9,599 nt of DNA from Clostridia bacterium (GTDB taxonomy: Bacteria; Bacillota; Clostridia; RGIG6154): positions 1-9,599 of the forward strand of contig JAFWXG010000021.1 in assembly GCA_017523005.1 (NCBI GenBank), in the 5' to 3' direction. The notes under the pieces were generated by a model. The model searched no databases and was not told where the DNA came from. It saw only the letters and a list, made by a program, of their open reading frames with translations. This document shows, in pieces, positions 1-6,288 of the stretch. Position 1 is the first letter of the stretch; each line of letters opens with the position of its first letter. Made by a program: the position numbers and the translations under genes.

Positions 1-382
1 AAGCCATAAGGTTTGGAGCGTTTTCTTCTGTTAAGTACTGGTTAAGTTCAACAACGATACCGCTGTCAACAGAATCAACATAAGCCTGAGTTGTTGTTGA
101 TGGGAACAACGCAGCGTCAGGATATTCGCCTGAAGCTAACATCAACTGAAGTTTTTCCAAGTAACCGGAAGAAGCTACAGTTTCGATTTCAACAGTAACA
201 CCGGTTTTTTCTTTGAATTTGTTAATCATGTCTTCATCGATAACTGACAAACCGTCAGGATTACCGATATTACCGAAAATCTTTAATGTTTTATCTCCGG
301 AATCGGAACCACCGCAAGCAACTAAAGACAATACTAAAGATGCTGCAAGTACCAAAGCTAAGATCTTGCCTAACTTTTTCAT
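1..382 (-). CDS. Carbohydrate ABC transporter substrate-binding lipoprotein, N-terminal part
   Basis: This is the first 127 codons of an extracellular solute-binding protein; the rest lies beyond the left edge. It begins with a typical lipoprotein signal: MKK, a hydrophobic stretch, then the lipobox LVAC with Cys23 as the lipid-anchored residue, followed by a Gly/Ser/Asp linker. The mature part starts with a beta strand (KTLKIFG), and the stretches KFKEKTGVTVEIE and KLQLMLASGEYPDAA are typical of the SBP_bac_1 / COG1653 sugar-binding family. The ATG at 380-382 is preceded by AAAGGAGAG. It is the third gene after the two Lpl-type permeases and should deliver their substrate from the outer face of the membrane. 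The sugar cannot be told from this part; saccharides or glycan oligomers are likely for this family (inference). Confidence 0.9.
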   Translation of the reverse strand, partial: MKKLGKILALVLAASLVLSLVACGGSDSGDKTLKIFGNIGNPDGLSVIDEDMINKFKEKTGVTVEIETVASSGYLEKLQLMLASGEYPDAALFPSTTTQAYVDSVDSGIVVELNQYLTEENAPNLMA

Positions 383-417
383 TTTTTCTCTCTCCTTTTA
401 TTTGTTTACATTTATTT

Positions 418-440
418 GGTAACGCTAAATGCGTTTAACC
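418..440 (-). promoter_or_regulatory. Intergenic hairpin between permease and binding-protein genes
   Basis: In the 89-bp gap between the second permease and the lipoprotein gene, GGTAACGC (418-425) can pair with GCGTTTAACC (431-440) around the loop TAAAT, with a two-base bulge. On the minus-strand transcript no T-run follows, so it is not a good terminator. Such hairpins between permease and binding-protein cistrons can stabilise or process the mRNA so that more binding protein than permease is made; that role here is inference. The core AACGC-N5-GCGTT could instead be a protein-binding palindrome. Confidence 0.45.
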
Positions 441-471
441 CTAATTTATTCATCCTATTTTTTCTGACCTT

Positions 472-1344
472 TTATTCTTTAACAGAACCTACCATCATAC
501 CCTTTACAAAATATTTCTGTACGAAAGGATATACAGCTAAGATTGGCAATACAGTAATGATAAGTGCAGCATACTGAATTGTGATGGGGTTAACAGTTTC
601 CTGCATCATGTCTTTGCCTGAACCTGAAATAACATCAGTAATTGATGAGCCTAAAATAATTTCTCTTAAGAACAATGCAAGTGTCCACTTGCTTGTATCT
701 TTCAAATAGTAAATAGATGTCGCATATGAGTTCCACTGACCTACTGCAACGAACATTGCAACTGTTGCAACAATAGCTTTTGAAAGCGGTGCAATAATTT
801 TGAAGAGAATATAAAATTCTGATGCACCGTCGATACGAGCCGCTTCAATCAAGCTGTCAGGTATAGATTCCATAAAGTTCTTAACCAAAGTTACATTATA
901 TGTAGAGAACAAAGCTGTAAGAACGATAGCCCATAAGCTGTTGTAAAGGCCTAACATTTTAACTACATAGAATGTAGGTATCAAACCGCCTGAGAACATC
1001 ATGGTAAATACCATGTATGTCATAATTCCTGACTTACCGCGCAAATTTTTTCTTGAAAGCGGATAAGCGGTAACCAGATACAAAAGTATAGACAAAATTG
1101 TTGTAACAGCTGTAATGAAAATTGTATTAGCGTAGCTGGTCCAGAGAGAAGGTTTACCTATGAGTGTTCTATAAGCTGTAGTTGTCCACTCATCAGGCCA
1201 AACCATCATTGGTTTCATCAAGTATTCTTCATATGTAGTAAAGGAAACAGCCGCAACATTTAAGAAAGGATAAAGTGTAACAACTATAACCAACAGCATA
1301 AGGACTATGTTTACATAATCAAAAAAGTACATTTTGTTTTTCAT
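472..1344 (-). CDS. Carbohydrate ABC transporter permease, LplC/YtcP type
   Basis: This 290-aa inner-membrane permease of the binding-protein-dependent transport family (COG0395, LplC/YtcP-like) forms one half of the channel of a sugar importer. It has about six membrane segments, including residues 12-34, 72-95, 108-128, 137-155, 190-205 and 255-273. The cytoplasmic EAA loop that docks to the ATPase is clear at 167-190 (EAARIDGAS...IAPLSKA). The C-terminus, with QKYFVKGMMVGSVK, is typical of the subfamily, and the length matches it. The ATG is three bases after the stop of the upstream permease; AAAGGA lies inside that gene's end, about 12 bases from the start, which is a long spacing. The two permeases are almost certainly co-transcribed and heterodimerise. 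Confidence 0.93.
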   Translation of the reverse strand: MKNKMYFFDYVNIVLMLLVIVVTLYPFLNVAAVSFTTYEEYLMKPMMVWPDEWTTTAYRTLIGKPSLWTSYANTIFITAVTTILSILLYLVTAYPLSRKNLRGKSGIMTYMVFTMMFSGGLIPTFYVVKMLGLYNSLWAIVLTALFSTYNVTLVKNFMESIPDSLIEAARIDGASEFYILFKIIAPLSKAIVATVAMFVAVGQWNSYATSIYYLKDTSKWTLALFLREIILGSSITDVISGSGKDMMQETVNPITIQYAALIITVLPILAVYPFVQKYFVKGMMVGSVKE

Positions 1345-1347
1345 AAA

Positions 1348-2310
1348 TTACCACAATCCTTTCTGTCCGAATTTGCGGGCTACATAGTTAGTTCCCATAA
1401 CCAGTACAAAGCTTACAACTGACTTAAACAAACCAACTGCAGTAGAATAACCAAAGTTACCAAGCATCAAGCCCTGTTTATATGTATATGTTTCAAAAAC
1501 TTCAGAAACTTCAAGGTTCATAGTATTTTGTAACATAAACACCTGTTCAAAACCGTTATTAAGGATTGAACCCATGTTAAGGATAAGAACAGTAATGATA
1601 GTTGACATAATTCCTGGGATTGTGATGTAACGCATTCTCTGGAAACGGTTTGCACCGTCGATAAGAGCTGCTTCGTAAACCTGCTGGTCTAAGTTACTCA
1701 TAGCAGCAAGATAAACGATAGATGACCAACCTGTTGTCTTCCAGATATTTGCCACAACCATTATACCGCGGAAATATTTAGGAGACATAAGGAACGGAAT
1801 TTTCTCTCCACCCAGTTTTTCAATAACGAAGTTAACCAAACCGTTACTTGTAGCCAGATAGTTCATCAACATACCTGCAATAACAACCCACGAAATAAAG
1901 TGAGGTAAGTAAGATACAGTTTGTACAAAACGCTTGAAGAAGTCTTGTTTAATTTCGTTAAGCAATACTGCCAAAATAACAGGCATCGGGAAACCGAACA
2001 CCAAGTTATAGAATGAAAGTACAATAGAGTTTCTGAAAACCTCATAAAATCTTACTTCTTTAAAGAGTAGCATAAAGTTTTCAAACCCTATCAACTCACT
2101 TTTAAAGATACCCTTTACCATGTTAAAGTCCTGGAAAGCGATAACTATACCAAACATAGGCAAATAGTTAAAGATTAACAGGTACAAAACAGCAGGTAAA
2201 AGCATGAGATAGAGCCACTTATTAGTGATTATGTACTTAAACAGAGATTTCTGCGGAGCAACATAAACACCTTCAGGGTAGGTTACAGCAATTTTTTTCT
2301 GCTTGCCCAC
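1348..2310 (-). CDS. Carbohydrate ABC transporter permease, LplB type
   Basis: This 320-aa integral membrane permease (COG4209, LplB-like) is the first gene of the importer operon. After a polar N-terminus of about 30 residues, the first membrane segment (33-58) carries the family hallmark LMLLPAVLYLLIFNYLPMFG. The EAA loop is at 213-234 (EAALIDGANRFQRMRYITIPGI, key residues E213, G219, P232). The C-terminus NYVARKFGQKGLW is typical. The start is GTG (2308-2310) with AAAGGA about 12 bases upstream; an in-frame TAA just before it excludes a longer protein. It pairs with the next gene, 3 bases downstream, and with the lipoprotein. No ATPase gene is present; relatives such as YtcP-type systems use a shared MsmX-like ATPase encoded elsewhere (family knowledge, not seen here). 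Confidence 0.93.
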   Translation of the reverse strand: MGKQKKIAVTYPEGVYVAPQKSLFKYIITNKWLYLMLLPAVLYLLIFNYLPMFGIVIAFQDFNMVKGIFKSELIGFENFMLLFKEVRFYEVFRNSIVLSFYNLVFGFPMPVILAVLLNEIKQDFFKRFVQTVSYLPHFISWVVIAGMLMNYLATSNGLVNFVIEKLGGEKIPFLMSPKYFRGIMVVANIWKTTGWSSIVYLAAMSNLDQQVYEAALIDGANRFQRMRYITIPGIMSTIITVLILNMGSILNNGFEQVFMLQNTMNLEVSEVFETYTYKQGLMLGNFGYSTAVGLFKSVVSFVLVMGTNYVARKFGQKGLW

Positions 2311-2347
2311 TTTTTAGACACATCCTTTCATTGTCATAATTAGTTAA

Positions 2348-2360
2348 TAGTATCATACTA
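2348..2360. promoter_or_regulatory. Perfect 13-bp palindrome upstream of the sugar importer operon
   Basis: TAGTATCATACTA is a perfect inverted repeat with 6-bp arms around one base, about 40 bases upstream of the GTG start of the LplB-type permease. Read on the minus strand, it overlaps a weak -10-like sequence (TATGAT, or TACTAT with an upstream TG), but no convincing -35 accompanies it. Position and symmetry fit an operator over the promoter of the importer operon; the regulator is unknown and the sequence is short and AT-rich. Confidence 0.35.
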
Positions 2361-2370
2361 CAAATTCCAC

Positions 2371-2414
2371 AAAAAAAACATGGATTTTAATTAGTTTTTT
2401 TTTAAAATCCATGT
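2371..2414 (-). terminator. Intrinsic terminator of mtaB
   Basis: On the minus strand a perfect 13-bp stem (ACATGGATTTTAA, plus-strand 2378-2390, with its complement 2402-2414) and an 11-base loop are followed directly by a run of eight T. It lies 75 bases beyond the mtaB stop and before the likely promoter of the importer operon, so it should insulate the two same-strand units. The stem has only three GC pairs, so some read-through is possible. Confidence 0.75.
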
Positions 2415-2488
2415 GTTTATATTAGTTTTTTCCAAAAAAATAACATATTTTTGTTAAAAATGACTAAATTATATAAATTTTTTGCATA

Positions 2489-3775
2489 TTATTGTGAATC
2501 GTCGAGATTGTTTTTTATGATATCATGTGTTAAACACACATCACAAATTTCGCCTGTTTTTTTGTCGGATTTTTCTACTCCAACATATATGTAGTTGTCT
2601 GTGTAGCCATACGACATATTACTATCTTGCTTCTCTATGTAAACAGGTCTTGTTTTTGCCATTTGGGTTTCTAAAAACTGATTTCTTAACTGCTCGCTTA
2701 ATAAAATCAACTGCTTTGCGCGTTCATTTCTTATCTTTCTTAATGGCAGTCCACTCATTTTTGACGCTTTTGTCCCCTCTCTCGGCGAATACGGGAACGC
2801 ATGGATTTGTGCAAATCTACATTCTCTCGCAAACTCAAGTGTTTCTGAAAAATCTTCATTGGTTTCACCGGGGAATCCTGCGATTATATCGGTTGTGATA
2901 GCAGAGTCAGGGAAATATTCACGAATTAAATTAACTCTTTCTAAATATTCTTTCTTTGTATATCTCCTGTTCATCGCCTTTAAAATTTTATCCGACCCGC
3001 TTTGCAGTGATAAATGAAAATGACAACAGAATTCGGGTAGTTTTTTACATCTTTCAAGGAAATCGCGAGTGATAGCTACAGGCTCTACAGATGAAAGTCT
3101 TATCCTTTCAATTCCTTTCACAGATGCTACTGTCTCGATAGCATCAATAAGTGATACAGTTTTTCCCAAATCATCCCCGTATGCACCTACCTGAATTCCT
3201 GTAAGAATCACTTCACGCTTTCCGTTTTCAGCCAATTTTTCAGCCTCTTTGCGTATGGCACTTAGCTCTCTGCTTTTAACTTTCCCCCTGACATAAGGAA
3301 TAATGCAGTAAGAACAAAATCTGTTGCATCCGTCTTGGATTTTTAAATACGCGCGTGCGCGGTCACTCAAAGCGCCTGTTACGGGTGTTTCGCAAAAGCT
3401 GTCAAACTCTTTTATATCATGAGCTTTACGGATTTTTAAGTTGTTTTCTATATGGTTTAAGAGTTCAAGTTTATTTGCCGTTCCTAAAATAATATCTGCC
3501 TCAGATAAATCAATTTCCTTTTCTGTCAAGTGCTGTGCATAGCACCCGATAAGCGCAATTATGGCATCTTTGTTTAGGCGTCTTGCACGAGATACTGCCT
3601 GTCTTGACTTTTTATCCCCTGTTGCGGTTACGGTGCAGGAATTTACAACATAAACATCGCAAACTTCATCAAAACCTGATATTTCATATTCATTTTTTGC
3701 AAACAATTCCTTTAAAGCCTCAGTTTCATACTGATTGACTTTACAGCCTAATGTATAAAAAGCAACTTTTTGCAT
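2489..3775 (-). CDS. mtaB: tRNA (t6A37) C2-methylthiotransferase MtaB
   Basis: This 428-aa radical SAM enzyme converts N6-threonylcarbamoyladenosine at tRNA position 37 to its 2-methylthio form (ms2t6A), stabilising decoding of ANN codons in the cytoplasm. The N-terminal UPF0004 domain (about 2-115) carries the auxiliary 4Fe-4S cluster cysteines Cys11, Cys47 and Cys78. The radical SAM core (about 138-340) has the CxxxCxxC motif at Cys150, Cys154 and Cys157 (GCNRFCSYCIIPYVRG). A TRAM RNA-binding domain follows at about 365-428. The opening VAFYTLGCKVNQYE is the MtaB signature and separates it from MiaB and RimO. Length is normal and all key cysteines are present. The ATG has AAGGAG eight bases upstream. 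It diverges from the HPr-like gene and ends at its own terminator. Confidence 0.95.
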   Translation of the reverse strand: MQKVAFYTLGCKVNQYETEALKELFAKNEYEISGFDEVCDVYVVNSCTVTATGDKKSRQAVSRARRLNKDAIIALIGCYAQHLTEKEIDLSEADIILGTANKLELLNHIENNLKIRKAHDIKEFDSFCETPVTGALSDRARAYLKIQDGCNRFCSYCIIPYVRGKVKSRELSAIRKEAEKLAENGKREVILTGIQVGAYGDDLGKTVSLIDAIETVASVKGIERIRLSSVEPVAITRDFLERCKKLPEFCCHFHLSLQSGSDKILKAMNRRYTKKEYLERVNLIREYFPDSAITTDIIAGFPGETNEDFSETLEFARECRFAQIHAFPYSPREGTKASKMSGLPLRKIRNERAKQLILLSEQLRNQFLETQMAKTRPVYIEKQDSNMSYGYTDNYIYVGVEKSDKKTGEICDVCLTHDIIKNNLDDSQ

Positions 3776-3823
3776 GAACAGTTCTCCTTATGTTAAAATT
3801 TAGTTAAATATTTTTAAATTCTC

Positions 3824-3851
3824 TTGACTAATCAGAAATATATTGTATAAT
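3824..3851 (+). promoter_or_regulatory. Sigma-A-type promoter of the HPr-like / DUF4364 operon
   Basis: A -35 TTGACT (3824-3829) and a perfect -10 TATAAT (3846-3851) are separated by 16 bases, followed by AAAGGAGG (3868-3875) and the ATG at 3887. This predicts a 5' leader of about 30 bases. It is one of the two best promoters in the window and should drive both downstream genes up to the terminator at 4765. Confidence 0.78.
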
Positions 3852-3870
3852 TAAGGTATAGAAATTTAAA
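3842..3870 (-). promoter_or_regulatory. Candidate mtaB promoter overlapping the opposite promoter
   Basis: Read on the minus strand, TTTAAA (3865-3870) and TACAAT (3842-3847) are 17 bases apart, matching the -35 at four and the -10 at five of six positions. Its -10 shares bases 3846-3847 with the -10 of the plus-strand promoter, so polymerase probably could not occupy both at once. AT-rich sequence makes chance matches easy, so this is only a candidate. Confidence 0.4.
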
Positions 3871-3886
3871 GGAGGAATATATAGCT

Positions 3887-4117
3887 ATGAAAACATTCAA
3901 CATTATGTTAAACTCAATCAACGATGTTAAAAACTTCGTAAATACCGTTAACAAGTATGACTTTGATGTAGACCTTACATCAGGCCGTTATGTAGTTGAT
4001 GCAAAATCAATTATGGGTATTTTTTCATTAGATTTATCAAAACCTATTAAGGTGGAAGTATTCTCTGATGAACCAGGCGCATTCATGGATGAAATGAAAG
4101 CATTTATCCTTGAATAA
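3887..4117 (+). CDS. HPr-like protein lacking the phosphoryl-transfer histidine
   Basis: This 76-aa protein has the HPr (PtsH) fold pattern. The stretch KYDFDVDL...GRYVVDAKSIMGIFSLDL aligns without gaps to Bacillus HPr, recalled from memory. Ser41 in KSIMG matches HPr Ser46, the site phosphorylated by HPr kinase. The HPr active-site block HARP, with catalytic His15 and Arg17, is replaced here: Ser10 and Asn12 occupy those places. It therefore should not carry phosphate from enzyme I to sugar PTS enzymes. By analogy with Crh of Bacillus, which has Gln at position 15, a regulatory rather than transport role is possible (inference). The start has AAAGGAGG eleven bases upstream and a strong promoter. 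It probably forms an operon with the DUF4364 gene 52 bases downstream. Such degenerate HPr paralogues are often annotated simply as HPr family. Confidence 0.85.
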   Translation: MKTFNIMLNSINDVKNFVNTVNKYDFDVDLTSGRYVVDAKSIMGIFSLDLSKPIKVEVFSDEPGAFMDEMKAFILE

Positions 4118-4169
4118 TTCACTTTAAGATTATATAAGAAAACAGTTTGAAAGTCAAGAGGAACGCAAA

Positions 4170-4760
4170 ATGCAAGGTAAACCGTATCGATATCCTGTGA
4201 TAAAAAATTCAGAAATCAAATTGTTGATTTTATACATAGCAGAGCAGGCTCGAAGCGTTTGCAAAAAAGATTCAATCGACCGAATTTGGCTTTCTGACTT
4301 TGTTATGCTTAATATAAAAACTGAATATTTTAAATTTCAATGTGTCTTGGGAGACCTTATAACAGACGGCTATCTTATCGCAGAAGAAAAAGACGGAAAA
4401 CAGCTCCTTACCATAACATATAAAGGAACAGAAACCATTGGCTTTTTCTTTACCGACCTGCCCCAGTCTGTAAGGGTAACGGTTGATAAGAATTTAATTG
4501 CGAGTCTTAAAGCTCAAAAAACCAAAGACTCTGTGCATGCTGAATATGTTCACATAAATAATGAAGTGCACATGGGTTCTTTAAGACTTTATGACAATGA
4601 TACACCCCTGCTTCATTTAGATATAACAATGCCCGACCACGACACTGCAGTTGCACTTTCAAAGGCGATGCGGAACAATCCGAGTATTTTTTACAAACGC
4701 CTCATAGAAACCTGCAACGAAGCAATAGAAATTGAAAAACAAAAAGAAGAAAAAGAATAA
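4170..4760 (+). CDS. DUF4364 family protein, winged-helix-like, putative regulator
   Basis: This 196-aa protein matches my recollection of the DUF4364 family of Clostridia. Its N-terminal part (about 14-95) has the helix-helix-helix-wing order of a PadR/MarR-like DNA-binding domain: IKLLILYIAEQA, LSDFVMLN, YFKFQCVLGDLITDGYLIAEE, then a beta wing LLTITYKGTETIGFF. The middle, LPQSVRVTVDKNL, is also typical of the family. The C-terminal half is alpha/beta, and the last ten residues are Lys/Glu-rich. Function is unestablished; a transcriptional regulator is inferred from fold only, with no ligand or target. AGAGGAA is six bases before the ATG. It is second in the operon with the HPr-like gene and ends at a strong terminator. 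Confidence 0.82.
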   Translation: MQGKPYRYPVIKNSEIKLLILYIAEQARSVCKKDSIDRIWLSDFVMLNIKTEYFKFQCVLGDLITDGYLIAEEKDGKQLLTITYKGTETIGFFFTDLPQSVRVTVDKNLIASLKAQKTKDSVHAEYVHINNEVHMGSLRLYDNDTPLLHLDITMPDHDTAVALSKAMRNNPSIFYKRLIETCNEAIEIEKQKEEKE

Positions 4761-4764
4761 TTTT

Positions 4765-4797
4765 AAAGATGTACTCTGTTGAGTACATCTTTTTTTT
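4765..4797 (+). terminator. Intrinsic terminator after the DUF4364 gene
   Basis: GATGTACTC (4768-4776) pairs perfectly with GAGTACATC (4781-4789) around the loop TGTT; flanking AAA/TTT extends the stem, and the 3' side continues into a run of eight T. It lies five bases after the stop codon and separates this operon from the orphan cluster downstream. Confidence 0.92.
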
Positions 4798-4814
4798 GCC
4801 CAAAATTCATTGTA

Positions 4815-4842
4815 CTGTTTATGGGACAGCTGTTTTGATAAT
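4815..4842 (+). promoter_or_regulatory. Weak candidate promoter and palindrome ahead of the orphan cluster
   Basis: The 75 bases between the terminator and the first orphan gene should hold that cluster's promoter. A -10-like GATAAT (4837-4842) is visible but no good -35 is spaced from it (CTGTTT at 4815 is a poor match; TTGTAC at 4810 is too far). The 8-bp palindrome ACAGCTGT (4826-4833) sits just before the -10, with another CTGT at 4815-4818, so an activator or repressor site is possible. A poor -35 would fit regulated rather than constitutive expression (inference). Confidence 0.25.
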
Positions 4843-4872
4843 ATTAAATTACAAACAAAGGAGGAAACGAAA

Positions 4873-5517
4873 ATGTATGTGTTAAAAAACAATGAATTTT
4901 ATGTAGGAAAAGATTTCAGAGATAAACCTATTATGGTAACCTCAAGGGTAAATGCCTGCAAATTTGAAACAGAAAATTCGGCAGGAAATTTTTTAAACTG
5001 CTTACCTGCCGCAATTAGAAACCACAACTGGGAATTGTATGATGTTGACCGAAAGGACGACTGCATTATAACAGATATCAAAAAATTCGGCAATCATTCA
5101 AAAACAACATTTATGGAAGATGAAAGCTTTAATATTCGTGATTTTTTTACTGTTGCAGTGGAAGTGATGTCAGATATTGACAGATTTATATCAAATATGT
5201 CAAATAAGGAGCAGATTACTGACATGAAAATTTTAGATGTTCGCCACTATATAAGGGATAACAACCATAAGTTAAACGCAATCCAGATGCAAAGGCTTGG
5301 TTATTATCTTCAGGACCTCGAAAAAGAACGATATAAATATAAATCCAACAGACTTATCGCTTCTATGTTTGCAAACAACATAGAAGCCCTTAAGGACAAA
5401 AACAATATTGACAAAATGAATGACATTGTAACAAGTAAATACAATCCGAGAATTTTGGAAGACAGCGATATTGAATATATAATCAACAAGAAAAAAGATG
5501 TTGAATTTATTGCATAG
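4873..5517 (+). CDS. Protein of unknown function, 214 aa
   Basis: I do not recognise this protein. The ATG at 4873 is chosen because AAAGGAGG lies eight bases upstream; an in-frame TTG at 4810 would add 21 residues but has no ribosome binding site. The sequence is soluble, with no signal peptide or membrane span. The first 60 residues read as beta-beta-alpha-beta (FYVGKDFRD, IMVTSRVNACKF, a helix with NFLNCLPAAI, then WELYDV). The remaining part is mostly helical: about 88-112, 113-130, a charged helix at 136-160 (RLGYYLQDLEKERYKYKSNR) and 160-185, ending with IEYIINKKK. No catalytic motif stands out. It is the first gene of a four-gene run, with 14 bases to the next start. Codon use resembles its neighbours, so recent transfer is not evident. 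Confidence 0.8.
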   Translation: MYVLKNNEFYVGKDFRDKPIMVTSRVNACKFETENSAGNFLNCLPAAIRNHNWELYDVDRKDDCIITDIKKFGNHSKTTFMEDESFNIRDFFTVAVEVMSDIDRFISNMSNKEQITDMKILDVRHYIRDNNHKLNAIQMQRLGYYLQDLEKERYKYKSNRLIASMFANNIEALKDKNNIDKMNDIVTSKYNPRILEDSDIEYIINKKKDVEFIA

Positions 5518-5531
5518 ATGGAGGAAAAGCT

Positions 5532-5645
5532 ATGGCAGTTTTCGGTTGGTTGCTCGTTATATGGATAGTAGGCGTGTTTCCTCCTGTCGGTGTAATAATA
5601 GGAATTTTAGCACTGATTTGGAGTGTACTTACGGAACCAAAATAA
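5532..5645 (+). CDS. 37-aa hydrophobic microprotein
   Basis: This small gene is easily missed by gene callers. It begins with ATG preceded by GGAGG seven bases upstream, ends in TAA, and sits in the 153-base gap between two larger genes. The peptide is almost wholly hydrophobic (MAVFGWLLVIWIVGVF, then PPVGVIIGILALIW) with a short polar end TEPK. It would make one or two membrane passes broken by the Pro-Pro at 17-18, and contains three Trp. There is no signal-peptide pattern. The ribosome binding site, close fit in the operon and coherent membrane composition support translation. Function is unknown; an accessory or assembly subunit for the neighbouring membrane proteins is one possibility, a toxin-like small membrane peptide another (both inference). 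Confidence 0.7.
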   Translation: MAVFGWLLVIWIVGVFPPVGVIIGILALIWSVLTEPK

Positions 5646-5670
5646 ATAGTTTAAAAAGGAGATTTTAAAT

Positions 5671-5865
5671 ATGGGAACAATTATCGGTTTAGCAATTTTA
5701 GGAATTATTTGGTGGGCTTGTTCTTCGAGCTTTAACAGCAAGGTAGATAACTACCCTATCAGCAGAGTAGACACTTCAAAAATGGTTTCAGACAAGGTTA
5801 GAAATAACTTATCTGACAAACAAGTACAAAGAAATATGATAAACGGGAAATATGATAAGAGATAA
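5671..5865 (+). CDS. 64-aa single-pass membrane protein of unknown function
   Basis: This short protein has one N-terminal membrane segment (about 3-17, IIGLAILGIIWWAC) and a hydrophilic, basic tail of about 45 residues (DNYPISRVDTSKMVSDKVRNN...). Cys17 follows the hydrophobic stretch, but there is no positively charged start or standard lipobox, so an uncleaved anchor is more likely than a lipoprotein. AAAGGAG lies nine bases before the ATG. The gene begins 25 bases after the microprotein stop, and its own stop codon overlaps the ribosome binding site of the next gene, which supports one transcript. I recognise no family. Confidence 0.75.
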   Translation: MGTIIGLAILGIIWWACSSSFNSKVDNYPISRVDTSKMVSDKVRNNLSDKQVQRNMINGKYDKR

Positions 5866-5877
5866 GGGAGTTTTATT

Positions 5878-6288
5878 ATGAAAGTATTTTTTACACATAA
5901 GCATATTATAAACGGTACAGCTTGGCTTTTATATGTAGGGATATCTTTTTTTAACAATACCATGTATTCAATTTTGGCGTGTTTCGCCCTGCTTGCATCT
6001 TGTGTTGTCAGCATTATGGCTTGCAAAAATAAGGAATGTAATGAATCTTCCGCGCATAATTTGATGAAAGCTAAGGCTGTCACTATGGACTTACTTAAAA
6101 TATTTATTTGTATTATACTGCTTATTGTTGTTATCATTGAAATGTTATCAGACTACATACCTTATATTGATAAAAACATATCCTTGCTATTATCATTGGT
6201 TGCGCCGACTTTGCTCGGAGTATCCGAAATATCGATTGGTCTATTTTTCAAAAGGTATGAAAAAGAAAGCAAAAAAACCGATGCTTAA
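5878..6288 (+). CDS. 136-aa four-span membrane protein of unknown function
   Basis: This is a small polytopic membrane protein. Hydrophobic segments lie at about 11-27, 28-49, 72-90 (LLKIFICIILLIVVIIEML) and 100-124, with a Cys-containing polar loop at 49-56 (CKNKECNE) and a Lys/Glu-rich C-terminal tail. Even numbers of spans with a basic C-terminus suggest both ends are cytoplasmic (inference from the positive-inside rule). AAGGGAG is seven bases before the ATG and overlaps the preceding stop codon. It is the last of the four-gene run; its TAA lies inside the loop of the terminator hairpin. No family is recognised and no transport or enzyme motif is visible. Confidence 0.78.
   Translation: MKVFFTHKHIINGTAWLLYVGISFFNNTMYSILACFALLASCVVSIMACKNKECNESSAHNLMKAKAVTMDLLKIFICIILLIVVIIEMLSDYIPYIDKNISLLLSLVAPTLLGVSEISIGLFFKRYEKESKKTDA

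Noticed and set aside
213..422. A 69-codon plus-strand frame opposite the solute-binding lipoprotein gene.
   Set aside because: It is antisense to a clear lipoprotein coding sequence; its translation is low-complexity and has no ribosome binding site.
412..453. A 13-residue minus-strand reading frame between the second permease and the lipoprotein gene.
   Set aside because: Its start has no properly spaced ribosome binding site, and the sequence is better explained by the hairpin at 418-440.
2314..2337. A seven-residue minus-strand mini-frame just before the LplB-type permease, which could be read as a leader peptide.
   Set aside because: It lacks a ribosome binding site and any run of regulatory codons; it contains the ribosome binding site of the permease itself and seems accidental.
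2391..2432. Two copies of TTAGTTTTTT near the mtaB terminator that look like a repeat.
   Set aside because: They are short, low-complexity AT sequence; the first is simply the terminator loop, and no third unit or regular spacing exists.
4810..4872. A TTG-initiated 21-residue N-terminal extension of the 214-aa orphan protein.
   Set aside because: No ribosome binding site precedes the TTG, it overlaps the likely promoter region, and the ATG at 4873 has AAAGGAGG at ideal spacing.
5751..6137. A 128-codon minus-strand frame opposite the orphan membrane-protein genes.
   Set aside because: It spans the junction of two plus-strand genes that each have ribosome binding sites, and has no start signal of its own.
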